From Cotesia glomerata (taxonomy: Eukaryota > Arthropoda > Insecta > Hymenoptera > Braconidae), in NCBI RefSeq assembly GCF_020080835.1, contig NC_058164.1:25489770-25553769 (forward strand): a DNA stretch of 64,000 nucleotides. Direction: 5' to 3'. Position numbers and translations under genes: made by a program. The notes below the pieces were generated by a model that was given only the letters and a program-made list of their open reading frames with translations, searched no databases and had not been told where the DNA came from. The stretch's first letter is position 1. Each line of letters starts with the position of its first letter. This document shows, in pieces, positions 13,001 through 25,287 of the stretch.

Positions 13001-16000
13001 CCATTGCTTTGGTAACGATTACCATAGCAAAGGTTACCATAGCAACGGTTACTATGACAACATTTACCATAGCAACGGTTACTATGGCAACGGTTAAATA
13101 TTAATAAGATGAATTTATAAAAATGTTGATTAATTAAATTGTCGACAATAAACATTTCATCATTTTTACTCGAATTTTTACACCAAAAAATCATTTTTAA
13201 ATTTGCATCAGGTTATTGCCACCCAGTAACCCTAAACAATTTTTATAATTATATTTTTTGAGGTTTAACTTCAAAAATATTAAAAATATGAAAAAAACCC
13301 AAGATACATCTTTTGTAGAGATTAAAATTTCCTACAAAATAAGTCTCATAAATTTTCCATATTTTTTATATTTAACCCAAAATTTGAAGTTTAAAATTTT
13401 TAATGATTAAAATATAGTTTTTTCTAATAAGATAAATTTTTTTTTCAGATTTTAACGATAATATTCGGAGAAAAAAGCGTGCTGGGAGCTCAAATCCCAC
13501 CTGGATATTCAAGCTTATCAACATGTAAGTAATTAAAAGTAACTAGAATAAAACTACCGTCCGCGTAACAAGTTATTAATAGTTAAGTGAGTATATAAAG
13601 ATGATTAATTACCGACACTTATTATTACTAGTTTAAAGCTTTTAATGAATTTGTCTTGATGACCTTCTGTCAGACATTGCCGAGCTCCGAAGGTGAGCGC
13701 AGTCGTGCGACCTAGATTCTTCCTTTAAACTAGAGAAGATAGAGATAGAAAGTTATGTGATGTATTTCTATAATATTAAGAAAATGTTTTACATTTGCCG
13801 ACATGTGTGGAAAAGAGAGGGAAAGTATCCAAGTAACATCATAGGCGCCCGCAAGAAAGGTACTCGAGGAGCGTAACGAGCGGCAGACAAGATGGCGAAA
13901 AAAAATTTGTGTTTATATATATTACTGAAAACAAAATGGTCAGATAAGAAGAAGGAGACAAAAGAAGCGCGGGAGAAAAAAGAGGATACTTTCCCGGTTC
14001 GGCTTTGTTTACTCATCTCTTATTGCTCTCGAGTGTTAAAGGGAAAGACTGCACGGTTTTGTTGAGTTTGTCTAGAGTGTGCCAAGGAGGATTTCACTTT
14101 GTACTCTCTAACTCTAATACAATGACTTGGTCAAACATTTGTGATAAGGAGATTTGAATATACAATGCAAATTTAACTAACTACTAACTTAAGTTTGTTT
14201 TATTCTTAAAAGTGGCGTAATTTTATTTACACGCACTGCTATTACTTATTTCTCAATTGTTTTTATTGCAACTTGAAGAGAATTTTTGGAATCGCTTTTA
14301 TTTTTACTAGGGAAAGTTAAATTCTCTAAATTTTTTAATTGACGAATTTAACTTAATTCAAAAAAATTATTTTAAATTAAAAATGCTCTATTTTTAGATA
14401 CATAATTAAAGAAATTACTCCCCTTGTTTTTGGTGAACTATTAGACATTTTTAAAGAATTATAAGCTCTATCCTGATGTTACACTCATCAAAAAGCTTTT
14501 CATTTGAGTACCCACATGCACATTTTATACATATTTTCATATAACCACATATATATTAAGGGTGGCTTTCAAAAAACCGACTATTTTTTTTTTTTGAGTC
14601 TCGGTGAAAAAATGTTAGTTTGATGATGTTTTAAGAGCCCTCACCAAAGGACAGCTCGAGAAAAAATTTTTAAGAGGTCGCTCCAAATTTTTAAATTTCA
14701 AAAATCGAATTTTTTTAATTTAATTTTTTTCTGGTTTACGTGGTATAATTTATATTAGACCAAAAAAAATAAGTTTTCTGAAAAGTTTCAGTTCAAAATT
14801 CTAAATTTTAGAAGGTCAGCTCATAATTTTTTTTTTTTTCTTTTAGTTGGTCATATCGCCGACATGTTAAGTGGTGGGAGTTGGTACGTTGGGGTCTTTT
14901 GGTTTGAAAAAAATCTTAACTTTAAAAAATCTAAACCTACGCATGGCAGGTTCAAATCTCAACCAAGCTGGTTTCTAAGACCAGCTTTGGGATTCAGGAA
15001 CTTTCCACGCCTGGCAGTTGATTAAATAAGGTTATTATATTAAAAAAAAATTATATTTTCTCTATGTTGTGCTTCATTTTAAGTTCATCTCGTGATATAG
15101 TTTTTATCGATTATTCTGTACTAAATAAAAAAAATGCATGGAATTTTTAGTTCCTGAATAGTACAAAGGTCGCTCATGAAAAAATCTAAACTAATGCACT
15201 AATAAATTGAAAAAAATTATGAGCGACTTTTCTCAAAATTCAAGTACGAACTGGACTTTCACAACCTGGTCTTTTTTGTCTATAAGGTTATCCCTGTAAC
15301 GCCAGGCAAAATTCTGAAAAAAATTCTGATTTTTGCATTTTAAAAAATTTGGAGTGACATCTTAAAAGAAATTTTTTAAGTTGCCTTTTTGGAGAGAAGG
15401 CTCTTAAAGAGCATCAAAACTAACATTTTTTTCACTCGAGACAAAAAAAAAAAATAATGGTTTTTTTGCGACACTCACTACGACCTGTATACGCTGCTGC
15501 TATATATATATATATATACTTATATATAACTGCTGCTATAGCAACATGCTATATATATATATATATAGTGAAATTGATGTGAGCTACTCAAATGAAAGGT
15601 CTTGATGAGAGTAATGTCAGGAATGAGCCTGTATCTCTAAAAGCTGTCAATGAGTTACAGGCCTGGGTCATTTCTTAGTATTGTATCATGGATATTGTTA
15701 AGTACTCTGTTTCGTACTTTTCTTTGGAATATTGATGTGTTTTTGAGAGAATATAAGCTCATCCCGATGTTACACTCATTGAAACCTTTCGTTTGAGTAC
15801 CCACATCAATTTTTCATATATTTTATATATTTATATATATTATATATATGTATATATGATAAATATATCAAAAATACATGTGGGTATTCAAATGAAAGCT
15901 CTTAATGTGTGCAATAATGTGTGCAATTTAACAAATATCTCGAACTATTGACAAATAAATTTTACTCATATATTTAAAATTTTTTAATCAAAATTTTCAA

Positions 16001-17921
16001 CAACAAAATAATTTTATTGATTCAAAATACTTTTTATTTTTTTCAAAATTTTGTTATAGTCCGAAATATTTATTGAAAAATAATTAAACTTTACTCTATT
16101 ATTTGAAACTTATGAATCAAAAATTCTCAAAAATTTTAAAGGCTGGAATATTATTTCCAAACCAAAATATTTTGTTTTGTTAATTTTAAAGGTAACCCTT
16201 GAAAATTTTCACAATATTTAAGGTTAGAGAAGCTCAAAAATTTACTTACTAGTTAATTTTGTCAAAAAATTCCAAAAACTCTTAAAAATAATTTTTTTTT
16301 TCAAAAGTTATCTCAAAAGAACGTAACTTTATTCTCAAAACACTTTATTTCAATTAGATTTGTAAAAATCAAAGATTAATGGACCTTAGTTTCCCATGGA
16401 AGAATAGTTGATTCCTTTGTTCGCCATGAATGCTCTTTCGTTCGTAATTTGTGATTCAAATGACTTAAATTAAAAAAAACCTTTACAGTCGTCCCATAAA
16501 ACGTAATTTTGTTGAAAAGCAGTAACCTTGAATTAAAACCAATGGAAGTAAAAGGGTGAAAAGATAATGCCTGAAAACAAAGGCTTGAAAGGGAGTGGAG
16601 ATCAGCAGAAGTGTAACAGCGTCTCAAGGCCTATAAAAATTAAAATAAACACTGTTTTATAACAAAATTATCGTTATTACCTACTTTTACTATAAAATGT
16701 CTGCACTTACCTCAGTTTAGAGATAATAACTGTTATTAGATAGGATTGCTCTAATCTAGCGTACGACGCTGACACTCATATCTCAATTCTTAATTCTGAG
16801 CCTCAAAAGATTGAGAATTAAATTAAACTAACTACTTTGCAGTCACTATGTGACTGCTGTGACTAGTGAACTATAAATAAATAAAATTTTTTCTTTATTA
16901 AATAATGAATTTTATTAAATTGCACTGTACTTTTTAACTATTGACATTTTTAAAGATATAAGCTCATCACTATGTTATACTTATCAAGAGCTTTTATTTG
17001 AGTACCCACATCAATTTTTCATATATTTTCATATACATATATATAATATTTATGCATATACTAAAATGATATTGATAAAATATGAATGACATATCTTCAT
17101 AAAATGTTAATCTCTCTATGATTATTTCTTAATTATGTATCATATATTGTTAAATTGCATTGTACTTTCTTAAATATTGAAGTTTTTAAAGATATAAGCT
17201 CATACTAATGTTACACTCATCAAGAGCTTTCATTTGAGTACCTACATGCCATTTTGATATATTTTTCATATATCACATATATATAAAATATATAATATAT
17301 ATAAATATATGAAAAAATTGATGTGGGTACTCAAATGAAAGGCCTGGCTCAGTATATCATCAGAATGAAACTTATATCTTAAAAAAAAATCCATAGTTCT
17401 ACAAAATACTTAGGTCATTTCTGAGTTATGTATCTTATATATTGTTGAATTGAACTGTATTTTCTTAAATATTGAAGATTTTAAAAGATATGAGCTCATC
17501 CCGATGTTACACTTCATCAAGAACTTTCATTTGAGTACCCACATCAATATCTTTTTCATATATTTTTCATATATACATATATATAATATATATAGTATAT
17601 AATATATAAATAGATATTATATACAAATAGATATATATAAAATATAAAAAATTGATATTGGTACTAAATGAAAGGTTTGATGAGTATAACATCGAATGAG
17701 CTTATATCTTAAAAAATAATCAACCGTTCACAAGATACAAAGGATCAATTTCTTAATTATATATCTTATATATTGTTAAATTGTGCACTGAACTTTTAAT
17801 TTTAGTGACGTTTTTTAAAAATATAGCTCATCTGTCTAATGCTGCTACTCTATCAAGAGCTGTTATTTGAGTACCCACATCAAATTGCCTTTCATATATT
17901 TGTATAGTAACATAGCTTAGC

Positions 17922-17955
<34 letters not shown>

Positions 17956-20900
17956 GCTGCTATATATATGCATATATGTATACATAAGGCCAAATATATG
18001 CACAAATTGATGCGGATTTTCAAATGAGAGTTTACGATGAAGTGTAACTTCTTAGGAGGCACATGAGCTTATATCTTTAAAATAAATCGATAGTTCTCAA
18101 GATACAAGATTATTTCTGTTAATTATGTATCTTATATATTGATTAAGTTGCACTGTATTTTCTTAAATGATTGAAGTTTTAAAGATAGTGAGCTCATCCC
18201 GATGTTACCACTCATTAGAAACCTTTCGTTTGAGTACCCACATCAATTTTTCATATATTTTTATATGTTTATATGTATTACACCATAACATTGTATTATA
18301 TGTATGATAAATATATCAAAAAATACATGTGGGGTGATTCTAAATGAAAGATCTTTGATAAATGTTCATCATCGGGATGAAGACTTCCTCTCTACAAAAT
18401 ATCAATAGTTCGCCGACAGATACAAGGGTCAGTTTCTATTGATTATGTATCTAAAGATGGGGAAACTTCTTTAAATGCAACCCTAAATACTTTATCATCT
18501 ATAAATTGACTATTAGGTTAAATTTAACTATAAAAACCCATTTTATCACTTAAACACACTGAAGCCACAAAATTTTTCATTATTGTCTTAATAATATAAG
18601 CTTACATCCTTGAAGGATAATTAAGTGATAGAAAGACCGTTTAGAAAAATAATTGTTGTAAGCAAAAACCGAGCAAAAACAATATCTGTTCCACGTTCGT
18701 TGTTATGGTATGTTGCCAAGAACGAGTTATGGATCGGAGAATGATTGGCCAATTGTTATCCTAGGAGACTATCCACGATCTACAGCCGAAGCGGATAAAG
18801 AGAATGTAACGGAAATGCAAGAACGGTTTGTCGGAATAAGTTTCTTCTTGTCCAGGATATCTTATCTAGGATAAGAGAAACATTGATTAACCAGATATAA
18901 AACCCCGCAATGAAAATTGCAGGGAAATGGGCCTATTGGTCACGTCCAGACTCATGTCCTGCGGATGCATGTTTTATGGGAACTATCAGTTATTTGTTGC
19001 TGTTTTTGTTTTATTATTCGACCGCTCGTCAGCACGTTACTAGAAGTCAATGGATTCTCAAAAGTGCTATCCAGCATTTTTAAGTACAACACAACATTAT
19101 CCAATCTCTAACATTGATAGCTTACTCATTTCCATTCACTAGCTACTAAAAATGCATGGTTCTCCTACTTCTTTCCGGTTTTGTTTTATTGGTAAGAATT
19201 ATGCATCAGTGGATTTAAAATTTCATGGAGTACAGAATTTTTTTTTCTAAAACTGAATTTATGTCAAAAGTAGCAAAGAAATTATCCTAATCTGGCATTT
19301 GAAAGGATTGAAAATCAAAATAAATTAAAATTATTACTAAGCTTTATAAATTTTTTATAATTCTGATATTTAATCCCAGAAATCATTGCCAAGGAGATCA
19401 AAGTACCCTGGTGTAATGAGATGTCTATAAAAAAAATAATACGTAGAAATAACTTTTTTTATTGAGATTAATACTACTTAATTGTATAAACCTGCCAAAA
19501 TATTAATCGTTTAAATCCGTACCAGTTAATTATAATCGATGGAAAATTCTCAAAACTGGTGGAGAGAGAAATCAGCTAGTTAGGGCTTCAAGCCGCCATT
19601 GAAGATATTAAACCGCTTGGGATATTCAAAAACTTTTGAATTTTGGCGGGAATTTCAAACTTTAAAGGAGATCTAAGTACCCTGCTAATTATAAAGAATG
19701 TCTGTAAAAAATAATACGTAGAAATACTTTTAGTTTATCTTAAAATTAATTTTTAAATTAATTAATAACATTTGTTGAGAATGATAAATTTCCGATATGG
19801 TATACTCATTAAATAATTATTAACATTTAATTGGACTAATAAAAAATATAGCACTCTGAGATTACCGGTATACACTTGACAACACCAAAGAGTGTCCCTA
19901 ACCGCTTCTTGATTTCATTTATGTTTACTGTCTAACTAAAATGACTAAGATCTTTCTACAGCATTTAAAAAACCGCGATTCACTTATGCGCATGAGGTAA
20001 CTTTGCGCGAAGCGATGTTGCCAGAGTCAAATACAAGACTTTTCAAAACAACGCAAGTTCCTTGAGTGATTTTTTATAAAAATCTAAAAATATCTCCATC
20101 GGCATTCCGGAAAGCTGCTTTTTTTTATTGTTTTAATCGAAAGCTTATTATTCTTTTCAATCAAATTCAATGAAAATAAAATTTTTTTGTAAAATCAGAT
20201 TAATTGCATTAAATTCTTAGCCTAACTCCCACCGGCTGGTGGAATCTCTATTTCATGTAAAAAGGCTACAATTTTACCTAATTATTTAATTAATCCCAGG
20301 AAACTTTTACTGTGTTTTAATTTTTTTTATTGAGTATTTAACAGGTTATTGGTTACCCGAAAAAATTGTTTCAGTTATTGTTTTTGAGCTCTAACTTAAA
20401 AAGTATCGAAGATACGAAAAAACACAAGAGATACAAATCAAATTTCCTACAGAGATTATATTTAACCTAAAAAATCATTTCTAAAAATAACAACACAATT
20501 TTCGACCCTAAAAATATGTAATCATTAATCATTTTCTTATGAATCCTCCTTTAGTAAATGCGCAGTCGAGATTAAAGATAAAAAGCAGTTGATGTCAAGC
20601 GCTAAAAAACGCATTGGTACACACAAGGAAGCGGGATTTAGGCACTGATGTCATCTCCGGAGAGTTCGTTGAACTCATAAGGACGATGGCGTTAGCGTCA
20701 CGCGTTCTTATATCTTCAGCGTAAAGTACTATTCCTCTATAACTAACACGGCTTGGTTCTCTTGTGGTACCAGCGTTACAACCATCTATCCATGGCCAAA
20801 CTTAGTCAGGTTGGTTGCCCGTTTTAAGTGTCCCTCTACCAGGCATTAATTCTTTTGCAGTATAGTATATATATTATAAACACCACAAGCTTACCAGGAA

Positions 20901-23900
20901 GCCAGTAGGATTATGATTATAAACTTCCACAGGGGAATGCAATGGCGTCAAAGCTAGAATACCTCTTGCCCATTTCGCGTAGCATAATTAGCCACAGTTG
21001 AAGGATATAATCCAACAGGTGGGTTTAAATCAAACAAACCGTTATCAAATCCTTACCATTAAAAGTATATCCTTACCTATAACTAGCCAGCAATAACTAG
21101 CTTAATATTTTCTACAAACATATCCTCAGTCAAGTTCACAACTTTCCCATAATTGTTCATCGGCAATGACAATATTTAACTGACTCTGTTCCTTAGCAGC
21201 ACTAATCACCAAATTCTACCTTCGCGTGGGGAAGACACAAGAGATTCATGTGAGAAGTTCATTCTTCATCCACTGCGTTGCTTTAATTGTACTGTTTGCA
21301 TTTCAGCGACTGTTGCAGTATACTTTGAAACTGCTGTCAGGATCCGGAGAATGTTGCTTAAGCGAGATCGAGTAAATCGTCCACTATTTCCCACGGTGGA
21401 AGGGAACACGCTGATTTCCATGGGATTGAGGAAGTTCTATCCTAGAGGATTGTCATCAAAAACTAGCTCCCTGTTTGTGCAGGAATACAAAGAGCCAACC
21501 AGCGCCAATTACATATCTGGCTTTGCGCCTCTTGGGTCCTTGGTAACAATGCTATGCCAACAGGAATTGTTGAGGGCGAAATTTCCAACATCTTGCTTCA
21601 CTTGCATCAATATAATACTCTTCAATGGGGTGCGGCAAAATTTAATCCTCAAATAACAGCAACCTTTTAAAATTGGAATTTTGAGTTCACAGTTTAGCAG
21701 GGAGTTAGGTTTGGGCATTTCACTGAGATATTTTTGATATGTCAGGATTTAATTGATGCTTACATGGTTGTTTAACAGGGAGTTTTGGTTGAAGCAATTT
21801 TTCTGGGACTTAAAAATTTCAAAATTTGTGGCCAAAACGAAACTCCTGTTTCAAAATCTCTGTGAATCATCCCACAATTCAGTGTGACACACCAAAATAT
21901 ATCGGGAAGCTCTCCCAACTACAGCTGCTGTTAAAAAGCAGAAACAAAATTTCAAACCTAAAAGGTTGCTTTCAGAGATTAAATTTTGACGCACCCTAAT
22001 TTGAGGCACTTGGATATTATCAAAAAGTTAAAATTTTAGTAGTAGATTTAACATATTGGACGTTAGAAATCTTCATTTGGACGTTTCAGAACGATTAAAA
22101 AACGTTGATTGCATCATGTTCAACGTGTTGTAGCACAAATCAAACCAATAAGGAATGAAAATAAGTAATAATCTAATAAAAGGTAGATTTAATTTATAAT
22201 CCATGATTTTTAATCACAATATTTAAGATGACATTCAGCTTCTTAAATTAAATTGTTGAAAAGTAGAATTTATTATAGGATAAATTAAGAAGAATTTTAT
22301 AAGCTTTGATGAAATGAAATGCAGAGAAAAACGAGTTATCATTTTCTAGAATTAAAAATTATTTACTATAAAAAGTCACCAAACACGTGATTTTTTTACA
22401 TCTAAGAAAATTTCTAAATTAGCTGCCACTTTCTTAAACTATTCAATGGATTGGCATAATCATTTTGAACCTTCCTCATTCAAAGCTTAATTGTTGCACA
22501 GCACAAGTCTACCAAAAGTTTCATAAAAGATTCATTACAGAATTGTAAGAGTAATCTGTGTTTACAAAGCCGCAACGTTAAGTGCTTTGTCTGAAGCTGA
22601 TTTGCCTAATGACGGTCAACTTCTTCAAGTTTGTTGTAATAGAGCTTGAAAAGTATGAATTTATTATAGGGTTAAATTAAAAAAGAATTTAATAAGCTTT
22701 AAGAAATAAAATGTAACTGAAAAACGATCTATCATTTTTTAATGAAAAAGTTATTCCCTGGTAAAACCACCAAAGCACGTGATTTTTTCTCAAATGAAAC
22801 GCATTTCTAAACTATTTGATGAATTTAGCTCATTTTAGAACTTTCTGCATTCAAGCTGATTGTCTGTAGAAAGAATATATAAACTTCAAAATCAATGACA
22901 TTTTTAAGCCTTACTCGACTTAATAATTAATATAGGGACGAAATTTTCATGTAAATTTTTGACACAAAGGCCAATGCAACAGTTAGAATTTTATGGAGAT
23001 CTACCGAAAAATGTATTTTTCGTAATTCGGGTTGGAGAGAATTTCAGTTTTTTGGTTTAAATTTAATCATTTCGAGCGCTTCTCAAATCTTCAAAATATT
23101 TTTTCCAAAATGCAAATAAAATCCAATTGAAATTCTGATAGTTTGCTTAGATCCCAAGACATCGAAATTGGATGAAGAATGTAGCTCTTAAAAATCAATC
23201 TGAGATTTAGTAGCTTCCTCAGTTAATCAAATAAGGCTTAAAGAAGCAAAAATTAACCCAAGTCAAATCTTTGGAAGGAAGCTTTTTAGCTAAGTCTTAG
23301 CCACCATGAAGCTATTTTTACGCAGTTGTGTAAATGTTGGTTCTTTCTAACTTTCGCTTTTACTATTGATCTGTATATTTTCTTTTAAACTAGAAATTCA
23401 AATTGCGCGCATAAAAATCTGAGAACCAGCAGGAATTAATGTCCACTTATTTTACTAGACTTGACTTCGATTACTAAGCTACCTTCAATCAACCAAAGCC
23501 AATTTTTTTGTATGTAAAGAAACGATTAAATTCTTTTTTGAGAAAATATCGGATCTATATTTTTTGCGTCCAATACGTTAAGCTGATGTTTTAAATGTTT
23601 AAGATGTTTCACACGATTTGAACGTTTGTAACTGTTTATGCACGCTGGGCGACTTAAATTGGTACAGCTCGGGATGATTAACTAATTTCCGAGCAGGCAC
23701 TGCTTCAAGAATTACGGAGCATCAAATGCGCCCAGAATCGGGGCACAAGATTGTCACCCCATACTTAACGGCACATACCTGAGTACACATGGTGAGATAT
23801 GTCAAAAGTGATTAGCGTTTGTAAAATGCTACTCACAAAAGTATATTCCGATTGCGTGATGATGTTACGTTGGCAGCAGCGTTTATCGATCCCTTACATT

Positions 23901-25249
23901 ACGTTAGCCAACTGCGGCTGATCAACGTTTCCCTTTGCCGCGCTCCCTAACTGGACCAGGTTATGTGACCGGTACGCTGTTAAACCAACTACTGCATAAG
24001 ATTGCATTGCTACTTTGTAATAACCACTTCTAATAAAAACGATCCTAGCTTATATGAAGGTGTCTGACCAAGGAGCCATATTTCGGCAATTAACTGAGAC
24101 TGTTAATTAGTCCCCATCAGAACCAGTTTTCCACTTCATCCACTTCCTGGGTAGCACATCCGAGATAGCTTCCATTGGAAGCAATGCGATTTTAGTGCAA
24201 AATATAATACCACAACGAAGTGAAAGTTAACACTTATTTAAAACCGGTACCTGCTATAATGCAGTGTAGCAGAAATTGCTCAAAAGGTCCGAAAAGCCTT
24301 ATCGCACGCGAACCAGAGCCTCACGGAACAGAATATGCATCCGGCGGTAGAGACACAAAGAATCTGGTATAGTTTCTTCCAAGACCTTACGACTATAAGT
24401 ATGTTGAAAATTATAGAGGTTGCTTGTTGCGCTTGTTGCTTGTTGCTTTTCTCTACTATGGCTCTATGCGAGATACTCATCAGAGCTCTTTCTGCTAACC
24501 GAAAAGCGATGGCATCAAGAAGATTACTCATCAACATCCTTACAATCTCAAAGGACTCTAAACTACAGTCTGCTAACTATACCCATAATTATTTGCAAAT
24601 AATAAACCAATTTCTTCTCACATGAGGTTGCCCAATCAAATCTAAATTTAGAATAGAAGTGCAAATAAGTTCAGTTTTCCCGGTGTAAGTTTAATGGTAA
24701 TCGAAATGACCGGGCATCGAACCTAACAACGAATCCTGGAGGCTGGAGATATTCCGAGAATAGAAAATAAATAAAATAAGAGTGGATCGTTAAGCTGAAA
24801 GCACAACAAGACCAAGAAGGCGTACGAAGAAGGCGAGCTAAAAGGAAAATAAATATTCGAGATGCCAATGACCCTTTCTTCAAGCTATTCCAAATGACCT
24901 CGCCAAGGATATCTGCGCTCTAATATACTAAATTACATAGTTCATTTTTTGATGATTCATTTAACAATAGCTCTTTATTAAATTACATTCCATGATAAAT
25001 GATAGCTTGTGCTATTCCTAGAACCAGATTACTAACGACCATAACTTTGTTCTAGGACGACGGAGGAATAGAGTACTTCAACACAATTGTAGTTCAACCG
25101 CATTTGAAGCTGGTTACCAATCAAGGAAGAGGTTTCCATGTTGGGTGCCGTTATCAGACGAGGAACAAAGTTGTTTACAGAACGACCAACTCGCGTTGCG
25201 ATGCTCCAATCCCTGCCGTTGCAGGTATGTTTCTAAATATTGCTTCCAC

Positions 25250-25287
<38 letters not shown>

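Noticed and set aside
12787..13194. 135-codon minus-strand frame with NRCYG repeats, and the similar frame at 57917-58222
   Set aside because: The 15-bp period keeps any frame open, both strands and several frames are equally open, and there are no splice sites or non-repeat domain. The shared N-terminal residues simply reflect the shared DNA flank.
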